From NCBI RefSeq assembly GCF_022321485.1, contig NZ_JAKOGG010000001.1, positions 434,001 to 498,000 of the forward strand: a stretch of 64,000 nt of DNA. Direction: 5' to 3'. Source of the stretch: Shewanella electrica. GTDB lineage: Bacteria > Pseudomonadota > Gammaproteobacteria > Enterobacterales > Shewanellaceae. Positions 1 to 13,642 of this stretch are shown here, one piece after another. How positions within the stretch are numbered: position 1 is the stretch's first letter; the number at the start of each line of letters is the position of its first letter. A model generated the notes under the pieces. The model did no database searches. It saw only the letters and a program-made list of their open reading frames with translations, and was not told the origin of the DNA. The position numbers and the translations under genes are program-made.

Positions 1-2
1 AA

Positions 3-1013
3 CTCGGCCACGAAGTGATCTTTCTGATTGGTGACTTCACCGGCATGGTAGGCGACCCAAGCGGTAAAAACGCGACGCGTCCGCCACTGACTCGCGAGCA
101 AGTCAATGCCAATGCTGAGACTTACAAACAGCAAGTGTATAAAATCCTCGACCCAGCCAAAACGCGCATTGAATTCAACTCGTCTTGGTTAGAAGAACTG
201 GGTGCAGCGGGCATGATCCGTCTGGCGTCGCATCAAACCGTGGCGCGTATGATGGAGCGTGATGATTTCAAAAAACGTTACGCTGCGGGTCAATCTATCG
301 CGATTCATGAATTTATGTATCCATTGCTGCAAGGTTGGGATTCCGTTGCCCTGCATGCCGATGTTGAGTTGGGCGGTACTGACCAAAAATTCAACCTGTT
401 GATGGGCCGTGAACTGCAAAAAGCCGAAGGCCAAAAACCACAAACGGTGATCATGATGCCGTTGCTGGAAGGTCTAGATGGCGTGAAGAAGATGTCTAAA
501 TCAGCGGGCAACTATATTGGTGTGAGCGAAGCGCCAGATGAGATGTTCGGTAAACTGATGTCGATCTCTGACGAATTGATGTGGCGCTACTTTGAGTTGC
601 TGTCGTTCCGTCCGCTGGCGGAAATTACTGACTTTAAACAACAAGTGGCTGATGGCGCGAATCCGCGTGACATCAAGATTCTGCTGGCGAAAGAGATCAT
701 TGCACGCTTCCATGATGCAGCAGCAGCCGATGGCGCTGAGCAAAACTTTATCAACCGTTTCCAAAAAGGCGCAATGCCGGATGATATTCCGGAAGTCACC
801 TTGGCCGCAGGCGCTGAAGGCATGGCGTTAGCCAATCTGCTGAAAGAAGCGGGGTTGGTTGGCTCAACTTCTGATGCCATGCGCATGGTTAAACAAGGCG
901 CGGTGAAGATTGACGGCGACAAAATCGAAGACAGTAAGCAACTTTTTGCTGCTGGCACTACTGCAATTTTCCAAGTCGGTAAACGCAAGTTTGCCAAAGT
1001 GACCTTGAGCTAA
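3..1013 (+). CDS. tyrS: Tyrosyl-tRNA synthetase, 3' part (5' end outside window)
   Basis: Class I aminoacyl-tRNA synthetase that charges tRNA-Tyr in the cytoplasm. The window opens inside the Rossmann catalytic domain: the frame reads [22 protein letters not shown], in two blocks [10 protein letters not shown] and [12 protein letters not shown], typical of bacterial TyrS. The KMSKS loop that stabilises the adenylate is present (KKMSKS, about 486-503). The C-terminal S4-type RNA-binding domain follows ([20 protein letters not shown] and onward). Roughly the first 60 residues, including the HIGH-type motif, lie upstream of the window. A bidirectional hairpin terminator follows. Identification is secure; only the start is missing. 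Confidence 0.96.
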   Translation, partial: LGHEVIFLIGDFTGMVGDPSGKNATRPPLTREQVNANAETYKQQVYKILDPAKTRIEFNSSWLEELGAAGMIRLASHQTVARMMERDDFKKRYAAGQSIAIHEFMYPLLQGWDSVALHADVELGGTDQKFNLLMGRELQKAEGQKPQTVIMMPLLEGLDGVKKMSKSAGNYIGVSEAPDEMFGKLMSISDELMWRYFELLSFRPLAEITDFKQQVADGANPRDIKILLAKEIIARFHDAAAADGAEQNFINRFQKGAMPDDIPEVTLAAGAEGMALANLLKEAGLVGSTSDAMRMVKQGAVKIDGDKIEDSKQLFAAGTTAIFQVGKRKFAKVTLS

Positions 1014-1031
1014 CCACACGTTTGGTGATTA

Positions 1032-1058
1032 AAAAAGGAAGCCATGTGCTTCCTTTTT
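1032..1058. terminator. Bidirectional Rho-independent terminator after tyrS
   Basis: An 11-bp inverted repeat (AAAAAGGAAGC / GCTTCCTTTTT) with a 5-nt loop has an A-tract on one side and a T-tract on the other. It can therefore end transcription of tyrS and of the convergent small gene on the minus strand. Confidence 0.85.
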
Positions 1059-1105
1059 CTTTGCCTGAAAGTGCGCTTCTGTTAAACCAGCTTCAACGCA
1101 GATAT

Positions 1106-1540
1106 TTAGGGCTGATGCGTAGCTAACTCGCAGGTGTTGGTGCTGTAAAAATGTTCATCATGGCAGCGCCAACTCAGTCCCGCTTTACTGACTTTCCAGC
1201 CGCGTTGATATTTATCAATAGACAAAATCAGCAGCATCTGTGGGTGGCTATCCGTCTGAGGTCGCAAATTATAGGTAATCACGCGGCCATTACGCTGTTG
1301 TGCATTGATTAACTCAAAGCCTTTGCCTACATAATGCTGGCTAATTGTTTCTGGGCTGGCCGTCCAGCTCGCTTGGGCTTGAGTCGCTTGCTGTAGCTGC
1401 TGATTGAACTGTTGGACGGGTTGTACGGCGTAGGACAACACCATGGGAATATCCGCCGTTATGCTGGGAGCATCAGCGGCGTGCGCGTTGGTCATCAACC
1501 ACATACCGCTGGCCAGCAACGCTAAATAGCTGTGTCTCAT
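1106..1540 (-). CDS. Hypothetical exported protein (144 aa)
   Basis: I do not recognise a family. The N-terminus (MRHSYLALLASGMWLMTNAHA, split as MRHSYLALLASG + MWLMTNAHA) is a clear Sec signal peptide with an AHA-A type cleavage site near residue 21, so the product is probably periplasmic. The mature part is about 120 residues, hydrophilic, rich in Gln in the first third, with two cysteines near the C-terminus (SWRCHDEHFYSTNTCELA) that could form a disulfide. The start is an ATG five bases after an AGAGGT ribosome-binding site. It is separate from the next minus-strand gene by about 90 bp. Function unknown. Confidence 0.75.
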   Translation of the reverse strand: MRHSYLALLASGMWLMTNAHAADAPSITADIPMVLSYAVQPVQQFNQQLQQATQAQASWTASPETISQHYVGKGFELINAQQRNGRVITYNLRPQTDSHPQMLLILSIDKYQRGWKVSKAGLSWRCHDEHFYSTNTCELATHQP

Positions 1541-1629
1541 TGGTACCTCTTATCGATGCAATAACGCTGTAGGCGCCACTACTGAGGTATTCGACAAGCC
1601 GAGGGCAGTGAAGTTTCCACTAAGGCCAA

Positions 1630-2109
1630 TTATTGTGCAGCGAGTTGGTCGGCCATGGTTTGATAGTCGATGTAGTCGAGGTGCTGATTAACGCGGTGTC
1701 TAGCCACATCCACATTGAGAGTGGTCACGCCTGGAATCGCAATATCAATCACTTTCCCCGGCTTACCAAATTGCTCTCCCGGCCCTTTAAAATGATAGTT
1801 ACCAATCATCACTACTAATGAGCCAGTGTTGAACATGTGTTCGATATTGAAATCGTATTCCAACACACCACGGTGGGCGCGTTCGAAGAACTCGATGATA
1901 TGGCGGCCGCCGACATAAGTGCGGCCTGCGGTGGCATCGGTAAACACCGATTCGCGGCTATAGAAGTTTTCTAAGGTGTCGTAGTCGTGTTCTGTCAGCG
2001 CTTTGATGTAGTTGATGGCAAGCTGCTGCTCTGGTGGCATTTGACCGTTATCGGCGGCAAATGAGAGAGATGAAAACAGCAGCATCAGTGAAAACAGCAA
2101 AAAGCGCAA
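1630..2109 (-). CDS. Exported SnoaL/NTF2-like protein (159 aa)
   Basis: A signal peptide (MRFLLFSLMLLFSSLSFA, cleavage about residue 18) precedes a single cone-shaped NTF2/SnoaL-like domain: YIKALTEHDYDTLENFYS near the start, then VGGRHIIEFFERAHRG and a C-terminal DVARHRVNQHLDYIDYQTM strand-helix. Family members bind small hydrophobic ligands or act as isomerases or scaffolds, and many exported ones have no assigned substrate. The start is a TTG with an AAGAGA-like ribosome-binding site about eight bases upstream. An ATG eight codons further in is a possible alternative but would shorten the signal peptide. Specific function unknown. Confidence 0.75.
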   Translation of the reverse strand: MRFLLFSLMLLFSSLSFAADNGQMPPEQQLAINYIKALTEHDYDTLENFYSRESVFTDATAGRTYVGGRHIIEFFERAHRGVLEYDFNIEHMFNTGSLVVMIGNYHFKGPGEQFGKPGKVIDIAIPGVTTLNVDVARHRVNQHLDYIDYQTMADQLAAQ

Positions 2110-2270
2110 AGTGAATATCTCTTATTAGTCCCGATCGAACATCGTCGTCTGCTTCGGCATAGTGAAAGAACACCCCGAGATAATGCCTTTAGCGGCCAGA
2201 TGAATCAACCCTAAGCTGCTGCTTTATTGGGCGTCACTCGCATGTTAATCCCCCGAGCGTGGCGGCTTGA

Positions 2271-2663
2271 TTACAAACCGTCCAATCCTTTGAGATGGAT
2301 ATTCAATGCATCAACGGAGATACGAATTTCCACCACCGACAACACCAATGAATACAGCAGTAATAGCAGACTGGCACCAAACACCACGGAACCACTTTGG
2401 TTAAAGCCGAGATAGATCAATATCATACATAATACACAGAGTGCAAAGCTGGTGACGCCCGCTTCCTGCATGCGGCGAATGATGACAATACGACGGCGCA
2501 GGTTTTTCAACTGTAGATGGGATACCGGCTTTTCGGCATCGCTCAAACTGCGGATCAGCGCCGCCAGTGAAAAAAAACGGTTGGTATAGGCGAGCAATAA
2601 CAGCGAAATAGCGGGAAACAGCAGCGCTGGCGTGGTCAGCGAAATATGGGTACTTTCTAACAC
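2271..2663 (-). CDS. DUF2721 family inner-membrane protein (130 aa)
   Basis: The N-terminal TTPALLFPAISLLLLAYTNR followed by FFSLAALIRSL is the signature of DUF2721 proteins, which are small membrane proteins of unknown function. Three hydrophobic segments are visible (about residues 10-30, 65-85 and 90-112), with a basic cytoplasmic loop (LKNLRRRIVIIRRMQEAG) between the first and second. Translation begins at a GTG preceded by AGGTG. It lies 42 bp after the CbiB-like gene on the same strand and may be cotranscribed with mtnN and that gene. Confidence 0.8.
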   Translation of the reverse strand: MLESTHISLTTPALLFPAISLLLLAYTNRFFSLAALIRSLSDAEKPVSHLQLKNLRRRIVIIRRMQEAGVTSFALCVLCMILIYLGFNQSGSVVFGASLLLLLYSLVLSVVEIRISVDALNIHLKGLDGL

Positions 2664-2705
2664 AGGTCACCTATCCGTATAAATTGATATAACAATTGAG
2701 TTTAT

Positions 2706-3677
2706 TTAGCGTAAACGCAACAGCACCCACAGTGCCGGAATGATTAAGCTGAATCCTAACCAAAACCAACGGCTGGTATTGGCTAAGCTTAGCGCACGCT
2801 GGATATCGCTGTTGTGCGGCAGTCGTGGTACGCCGACTTTGGCTACAGCCATGCGCTCGCCTTGATATTTACGCGCGCCACCTAGCTCAATCGCTAATAC
2901 CGTGGCAGCTAACTGGCAAATCTGTAGATAGCCGCGTTGTGCCATGGCAAATGAGGGCAGACGTAACCACTGCTTTAATGCCGCTGGACCACCTTGGATG
3001 GCAAGTGATAAGCGACAGGCTTGCACTGGTAACCAGAACAGCCAATGGTTGAGCCACATGACGCCGCGGCTAAAGTGTTGATAGCGCGGGTTTGCTGGCG
3101 ACCAACGTTGCTCAAGCGTCTTGAGCATCAATGCCAACAACACCAGCGGCACGCCACCTATCCAATAAAATAACACCACGGCGATGCTGCCATAAGCGGC
3201 CGAGGTGACGGCGAGTTCAATGGCGGTTTTAGCAATGCCAGCTTCAGAGAGAATTTCGGTATCGCGGCTGGTCCATTGGCTCAGCAGTTGGCGTGCTTGT
3301 GGCTTGTCGGCCACTAACAAGGCGCGACTCACTTGGGTTAAGTCGCGCCGAGCATGTAAATCACGCATGCAGCAATACAGAATGGCCAGTTCAAAAAAAC
3401 TAGGGTAGGCGGCTAACTCCAACAGAAACAGGACAATCAGCCAGAAGGGCATCACCAATAACAATATCGCCATAACGCCCGCTACCAACTGCTGGCGCGA
3501 GCTGCGATTGGGGCGACACACCTTTTGCGCCATGCGTCCGCCCAACTCGGCAAACCAATACAGCGGATTAAACCGCTGTGGCAGTGGGACCAATAAAGCG
3601 AACGACAGGGCGAGTGCAATAATGCCAAATTGCAGCAGTAATGGACCGTCCTGAGAAACTAACTGTTGCAGCATCAT
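2706..3677 (-). CDS. CbiB/CobD-like membrane protein, diverged
   Basis: A 323-residue polytopic protein of the CobD/CbiB (adenosylcobinamide-phosphate synthase) superfamily, which also contains AmpE. The family's central block is recognisable (QLLSQWTSRDTEIL, then IAKTAIELAV and GGVPLVLLALMLKTLEQRW), and the length matches the usual 310-320 residues. However, the sequence after IEL lacks the expected N-x-x-D-G-x-x-APLF pattern, and the LDS-M-x-G-Y element after the Lys is absent. No other cobalamin synthesis gene is nearby. It starts 7 bp after mtnN and is probably cotranscribed. I infer a diverged homologue, perhaps not an active cobinamide synthase. Family membership is fairly sure; activity is not. 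Confidence 0.7.
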   Translation of the reverse strand: MMLQQLVSQDGPLLLQFGIIALALSFALLVPLPQRFNPLYWFAELGGRMAQKVCRPNRSSRQQLVAGVMAILLLVMPFWLIVLFLLELAAYPSFFELAILYCCMRDLHARRDLTQVSRALLVADKPQARQLLSQWTSRDTEILSEAGIAKTAIELAVTSAAYGSIAVVLFYWIGGVPLVLLALMLKTLEQRWSPANPRYQHFSRGVMWLNHWLFWLPVQACRLSLAIQGGPAALKQWLRLPSFAMAQRGYLQICQLAATVLAIELGGARKYQGERMAVAKVGVPRLPHNSDIQRALSLANTSRWFWLGFSLIIPALWVLLRLR

Positions 3678-3684
3678 GGTGGCG

Positions 3685-4377
3685 TTACAGGTGGGTTAGC
3701 ATGCCCATCACCATTTGCGCTGAGTGAGCGCCAGCTTTGATAATGTAGCTATCAAAGTCTACTGGTGAATCATTGTTAGCGTTGTCAGACAATGAGCGGA
3801 TAACCACAAATGGCACGGCAAATTGGTGACAAACTTGGGCAATAGCAGCGCCTTCCATCTCACAGGCGGCCATGGTTGGGAAATGTTGGCGCATCACGGC
3901 GGTGCGTGCTGGATCGCAGATAAAGCTGTCGCCGGTGCAGATCAAGCCTTCAATGGTGTTTACTTCACCTAAGCCAGAAATCGCATTACGTGCGGCTTGT
4001 TTTAATGCTTCATCAGCAACAAAGGCGGCGGGTTGTTGTGCCATTTGGCCCATTTCGTAACCAAAGGCTGTGACGTCGACGTCGTGGTAACGTACTTCGC
4101 TAGAGATGACGATATCACCAATGTTTAAGCTATCGACAAAGCCACCTGCAGAGCCAGTGTTGATGACGGCATTTACGTGGAAGTGTTCAATCACCATGGT
4201 GGTCGCCATTGCGGCGGCAACTTTGCCGATACCAGAGCGGGTAATCACCACTTGTTTATCGGCCAATCGGCCTTCTGTAAATTCAATGCCGCCGATAGTG
4301 GTGGTTGTGGCGTCGGTGACCGCGGCAATCAGTTGTACAACTTCCGGCTCCATTGCGCCAATAATGCCAATTTTCAT
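3685..4377 (-). CDS. mtnN: 5'-methylthioadenosine/S-adenosylhomocysteine nucleosidase
   Basis: Hydrolyses the glycosidic bond of methylthioadenosine, S-adenosylhomocysteine and 5'-deoxyadenosine. This clears inhibitors of SAM-dependent enzymes and feeds the methionine salvage and autoinducer-2 routes. The sequence aligns end to end with E. coli Mtn[17 protein letters not shown] start, [57 protein letters not shown], the catalytic [11 protein letters not shown] block with its Glu, and the IRSLSDNAN loop with the catalytic Asp. The ATG used has an AAAGG site 7-9 bases upstream; a TTG one codon before it is less likely. Length 230 aa is normal. Confidence 0.96.
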   Translation of the reverse strand: MKIGIIGAMEPEVVQLIAAVTDATTTTIGGIEFTEGRLADKQVVITRSGIGKVAAAMATTMVIEHFHVNAVINTGSAGGFVDSLNIGDIVISSEVRYHDVDVTAFGYEMGQMAQQPAAFVADEALKQAARNAISGLGEVNTIEGLICTGDSFICDPARTAVMRQHFPTMAACEMEGAAIAQVCHQFAVPFVVIRSLSDNANNDSPVDFDSYIIKAGAHSAQMVMGMLTHL

Positions 4378-4463
4378 CAATAAACCTTTTCAATAAATGG
4401 GTGATGCTTTTGGGCGCCAACTATAGCACAGTTCCAGCAATCTCTAACAAACTGCGGCTGCAC

Positions 4464-4495
4464 AAAAAAGCGCACCTTGAGGATCAAGGTGCGCT
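4464..4495 (-). terminator. Rho-independent terminator of gltBD
   Basis: A perfect 12-bp stem (AGCGCACCTTGA / TCAAGGTGCGCT, positions 4469-4480 and 4484-4495) with a 3-nt loop is followed, reading the minus strand, by TTTTTT. It lies just downstream of the gltD stop. Confidence 0.9.
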
Positions 4496-4532
4496 GTCAA
4501 TGTGACTGATTTTGATAGGCGTTAACCGCCGT

Positions 4533-10398
<5,866 letters not shown>

Positions 10399-10875
10399 AC
10401 AAACCCCCCAAAAACGTCGACAACTTGAATCTGAATAGATGGCTGTCTATAGATATGCACCCGAACCAATCAAATTATCCCGAGAGTTTGCAAAGGTCAA
10501 ACCAAAAGATTGCATATATTCAAGACAATTCGCGATGTTTTTTGCATAAAACAGAAAAACATTCCGTTAACGTAAACTGAAAAAGTTGATGTATAACATT
10601 ATGAATAAAAAGAAAATTATAAAATTATTAAAATAACGCGAACCATTATTTAACATTGTTTAAAAGATAATTTATAACTTCTGTTTGCTGTTTTTTTAAG
10701 CATAGAGTAATTGTATTTTTACGCGAACATTGTGATTAAATATTCACTTTAAACATGGCGGTCGTTAACCGTAGAAGGGGGAAGTAGGCGAATAAACGGA
10801 ACATTGATTTAGCACAAGCCAATATTCAACGCTTGCCAGTAATATGCGAGCGAAGATTGCAGTACGAGTATCCTG
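10399..10875. other. Divergent gltB-yhcC intergenic region, AT-rich
   Basis: A 477-bp gene-free stretch lies between two divergently transcribed genes, the same arrangement as in E. coli. The middle (about 10590-10750) is strongly AT-rich with many A/T runs, as expected of promoters bound by architectural proteins. A tandem ArgR-like operator is annotated separately. I could not place either promoter with confidence. Confidence 0.6.
10710..10748. promoter_or_regulatory. Tandem ARG boxes (candidate ArgR operator)
   Basis: TGATTAAATATTCA (10733-10746) matches 13 of 14 positions of the ArgR core TGAATWWWWATTCA. TGTATTTTTACGCG (10712-10725) matches 10 of 14. Their centres are exactly 21 bp apart, the usual spacing of paired ARG boxes bound by one ArgR hexamer. 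The site is about 330 bp before gltB and 130 bp before yhcC. Arginine control of glutamate synthesis is the natural inference; binding is untested and the region is AT-rich. Confidence 0.6.
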
Positions 10876-11790
10876 ATGGGACTTGATAAGTTTGTCTATA
10901 CCTTTGGCCGTTATTGCCAACAACAATTTGGTCAGCGAGTGCAGAAACTCACATTAGATGCCAAATTTACCTGCCCCAATCGTGATGGCACTTTAGGCGT
11001 TGGTGGATGTACCTTTTGTAATGTGGCCTCATTTAGTTATGCAGCGAATACCGATGCCTCGTTAACCATTGCCGAGCAATTGCACGGTGGTAAGCAGCGT
11101 TTACGCGAGAAAGCTGAGAAATTTCTGGCTTACTTTCAGGCGTATACCAGCACCTATGAAGAATACTCATTACTGAAGCGTCGTTATGATGAAGCCCTGA
11201 AAAGTGCTGACTTGGTGGGGTTGTGTGTCGGCACTCGCCCTGATTGTGTGCCGGATTCGGTGCTGCAACTGCTGGCGCAATATCAACAACAAGGCTTTGA
11301 AGTTTGGTTGGAGCTGGGGTTGCAGTCAGCCCACGACCAAACACTGCGACGCATTAATCGTGGTCACGATTTTGCCGCTTATCAAGATGCCGTGACTCGA
11401 GCACGTAACCTTGGGTTAAAAGTATGTACTCACCTGATCTTAGGCTTGCCGAGTGAAACTGCGTTAGCGCATCAGCAGACGTTGGAGCGAGTGCTGGACG
11501 TTGGCGTTGATGGTTTGAAGTTACACCCGCTGCATATTGTTGAAGGCAGCGTGATGGCTAAAGCATGGCGCGCTGGGCGATTACAACCATTGACCATAGA
11601 GGAATATGCCGCCACGGCGACGAATCTAATCCGTCGCACGCCCACATCTGTGGTGTATCATCGGGTGACGGCTTATGCCAAACCGCCGATTTTGCTCGCA
11701 CCGCAGTGGTGTTGTGGCCGCTGGACCGGCCTAACAGCCGTGGTCGATAACTTAGCGCGCTTAGGTGGACAGGGGTCACTGATCAGGTAA
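10876..11790 (+). CDS. yhcC: Radical SAM protein, YhcC family (TIGR01212)
   Basis: A radical SAM enzyme whose substrate is not known to me. The [4Fe-4S] cysteines are C33, C45 and C48 in the C-x11-C-x2-C pattern characteristic of YhcC (FTCPNRDGTL then GCTFCN), instead of the usual CxxxCxxC. Further radical SAM elements are LCVGTRPDCVPDSVL, WLELGLQSAHDQTLRRINRG and VCTHLILGLPSET. The C-terminal ILAPQWCCGRW contains an extra Cys pair. Length 304 aa is normal. The gene is divergent from gltB, as in E. coli; there it neighbours arcB, while here an HPt-only gene follows. Confidence 0.92.
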   Translation: MGLDKFVYTFGRYCQQQFGQRVQKLTLDAKFTCPNRDGTLGVGGCTFCNVASFSYAANTDASLTIAEQLHGGKQRLREKAEKFLAYFQAYTSTYEEYSLLKRRYDEALKSADLVGLCVGTRPDCVPDSVLQLLAQYQQQGFEVWLELGLQSAHDQTLRRINRGHDFAAYQDAVTRARNLGLKVCTHLILGLPSETALAHQQTLERVLDVGVDGLKLHPLHIVEGSVMAKAWRAGRLQPLTIEEYAATATNLIRRTPTSVVYHRVTAYAKPPILLAPQWCCGRWTGLTAVVDNLARLGGQGSLIR

Positions 11791-11801
11791 CGGTTAAGCA
11801 T

Positions 11802-11820
11802 TTATCGGTTCAGCCGATAA
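11802..11820 (+). other. Hairpin between yhcC and hptA
   Basis: A 7-bp perfect stem (TTATCGG / CCGATAA) with a 5-nt loop lies just after the yhcC stop. Flanking CGGTTAA and TTAACG can extend it imperfectly. No T-tract follows, so it may be a weak terminator or a processing site instead of a standard terminator. Confidence 0.4.
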
Positions 11821-11897
11821 GATGTTAACGTTCGAGTTGCGCCTGTGTTCGAAGCAGGTATTATGTTCATAATTTTGATGTTGCAAGGAGTGCCTTA

Positions 11898-12263
11898 ATG
11901 GCGAATGGCGAATTGGATTCAGTACTCGATCTTAATACTCTGGAACAATACTGTAGTGCAATTGGTGCGGGCACCCTGTTGCGTAGTGTAGTGTTATTTG
12001 AGCAACTGTTACCTGAATACTTGGCAAATTTGAAAAATGCCTATCAGCAAGGTAATAAAGATGTGCTTTGTTCTGAGGCGCATAAATTTAAAGGGGCTGC
12101 TGGCTCTGTCGGCTTAAAACGAGTGCATTTATTGGCGCAATCACTGCAACACGGTGAAGACCCGCAGTGGCCAGCGCATCACGCACAATGGCTTAATGAT
12201 ATTCTGAGCCTAGTTGAAGGCGATCTGGCGCAGTTAAAAGCATTTCTCGAAGCCAAAGCGTAA
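11898..12263 (+). CDS. hptA: HPt-only phosphotransfer protein, ArcB C-terminal-like
   Basis: A 121-residue single histidine-phosphotransfer domain. The phosphorylatable residue is H62 in the motif AHKFKGAAGSVGLKRV, the same block as the C-terminal HPt domain of E. coli ArcB. There is no kinase, receiver or membrane segment. In Shewanella, HptA is known to relay phosphate to the response regulator ArcA, with a separate sensor ArcS replacing the rest of ArcB. The position beside yhcC, where E. coli has arcB, supports this identity. The ATG has a good AAGGAG site. Role in aerobic/anaerobic control is inferred from the family. Confidence 0.88.
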   Translation: MANGELDSVLDLNTLEQYCSAIGAGTLLRSVVLFEQLLPEYLANLKNAYQQGNKDVLCSEAHKFKGAAGSVGLKRVHLLAQSLQHGEDPQWPAHHAQWLNDILSLVEGDLAQLKAFLEAKA

Positions 12264-12476
12264 TCCTCTCTTTAGCGAGTGGCGCAGCTTGCGCCCTCGT
12301 CAATTTTCGTTGCCACCCTCATATTTTGTTGTCTCTGCATGACTCTGTTATCGTTGTGCTCGTTTAGCTATGACATTTTGACAGATATTTTTGATAATGC
12401 CTCTAGCGTTCTCAGCGCGATTTTTGTATTGTGGTATTGTATGACAAATTGAGGTAGACAATTGGTGTCTAGAACC

Positions 12477-13388
12477 ATGAAACATTTGCCCAGCCTAAAA
12501 AATCTGTATTACCTGGTGAATTTACATCAGGAACAAAACTTTAATCGCGCCGCTAAGCTGTGTCATGTCAGCCAATCAACGCTTTCAAGTGGTATTCAAA
12601 ACTTGGAAGAGCAGCTTGGTTATCAATTGATAGAACGCGATCACAAATCGTTTATGTTTACCGCCACTGGTGAAGAAGTAGTACAACGTGCGTTGAAAAT
12701 ATTGACCGACGTTGACGATCTGGTGGAATTGGTGAAAAACCAAGGTGAGCCGATGACCGGAGAAATCCGTCTGGGGTGCATCCCAACCATCGCGCCATTC
12801 TTATTAAGCCGCGTAGTACGCCAGTGCCAAAAAAGCTATCCAACGCTGAGTCTGCTACTGAAAGAAGATACTACTGATCGTTTGTTGGCATCGTTAGGAA
12901 AGGGTGAACTTGATCTGCTGCTGTTAGCCTTGCCCGCTGATGTGTCGGGTTTTCATAGTATGAAAGTCGGTGTTGATCCGTTCAAGATGGTGATCCATAA
13001 GGATTTAGCCGTAGATATTCATCAACCGATAGACTATCAAACCTTGCCTGATGAAAGTATCTTTTTGCTACAATCTGAGCACTGTATTACTGGGCACGCT
13101 ATCAGTGCTTGCCAGTTGGGAGACAGCGCTAAGGTTAATCCGTTCGCGGCGACCAGCTTGCACACCTTAGTGCAGATGGTAAATAGCAAACTCGGTACCA
13201 CCTTTTTGCCGCAAATGGCGATTGATGCCGGTATTTTGAAAGACACCGATTTAACGGTAATGACCCCGCCAGGCGATGCACCTTACCGAGAAATCGGTAT
13301 TGTTTGGCGTCAAACTACCAGCCGTATCATGACCTTTAGAACACTTGGCCTTGAGATCCAAAAGTTACTGCAACAGCCGCTTGAGTAA
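12477..13388 (+). CDS. oxyR: Hydrogen-peroxide sensor OxyR (LysR family)
   Basis: LysR-type regulator of peroxide defence. The N-terminal winged helix-turn-helix is NFNRAAKLCHVSQSTLSSGI followed by QNLEEQLG. The effector domain carries the redox pair C203 and C212 (HCITGHAISAC), with the eight-residue separation seen in E. coli OxyR (C199/C208). I chose the ATG giving MKHLPSLKN. A TTG five codons upstream sits six bases from a GAGGT site and could be the real start, adding five residues. A strong hairpin terminator follows. Length 303 aa is normal. Targets (katB, dps, ahp in relatives) are not in this window. Confidence 0.93.
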   Translation: MKHLPSLKNLYYLVNLHQEQNFNRAAKLCHVSQSTLSSGIQNLEEQLGYQLIERDHKSFMFTATGEEVVQRALKILTDVDDLVELVKNQGEPMTGEIRLGCIPTIAPFLLSRVVRQCQKSYPTLSLLLKEDTTDRLLASLGKGELDLLLLALPADVSGFHSMKVGVDPFKMVIHKDLAVDIHQPIDYQTLPDESIFLLQSEHCITGHAISACQLGDSAKVNPFAATSLHTLVQMVNSKLGTTFLPQMAIDAGILKDTDLTVMTPPGDAPYREIGIVWRQTTSRIMTFRTLGLEIQKLLQQPLE

Positions 13389-13402
13389 CATGAGCTACCA
13401 TG

Positions 13403-13435
13403 AGCAAAGCCGCCAAAAATGGCGGCTTTGCTTTT
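13403..13435 (+). terminator. Rho-independent terminator of oxyR
   Basis: A 12-bp stem (AGCAAAGCCGCC / GGCGGCTTTGCT) with an AAAAAT loop is followed by TTT, 15 bases after the oxyR stop. Confidence 0.85.
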
Positions 13436-13642
13436 ACCAACCTTTCAGTGGTGATGGTTAGGCGTCAGTCAATTCCAGCGCTAGTCCACCTAATGCTTTA
13501 TATGTATCGTGACGGTTGGGCTATAGTGAACGCGGTATTACAGCGGCTAAAGGGAGAGTTTAACTCTTGCTAAACGCTGTATCTTGCTGAATTGAATAAA
13601 CCGTATTTACTTGAACAATAACGGCTAACAGCCCAAGCATAT

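Noticed and set aside
10731-10748. TGTGA ... TCACT read as a CRP site
   Set aside because: The spacer is eight bases instead of six; the same bases fit an ARG box much better.
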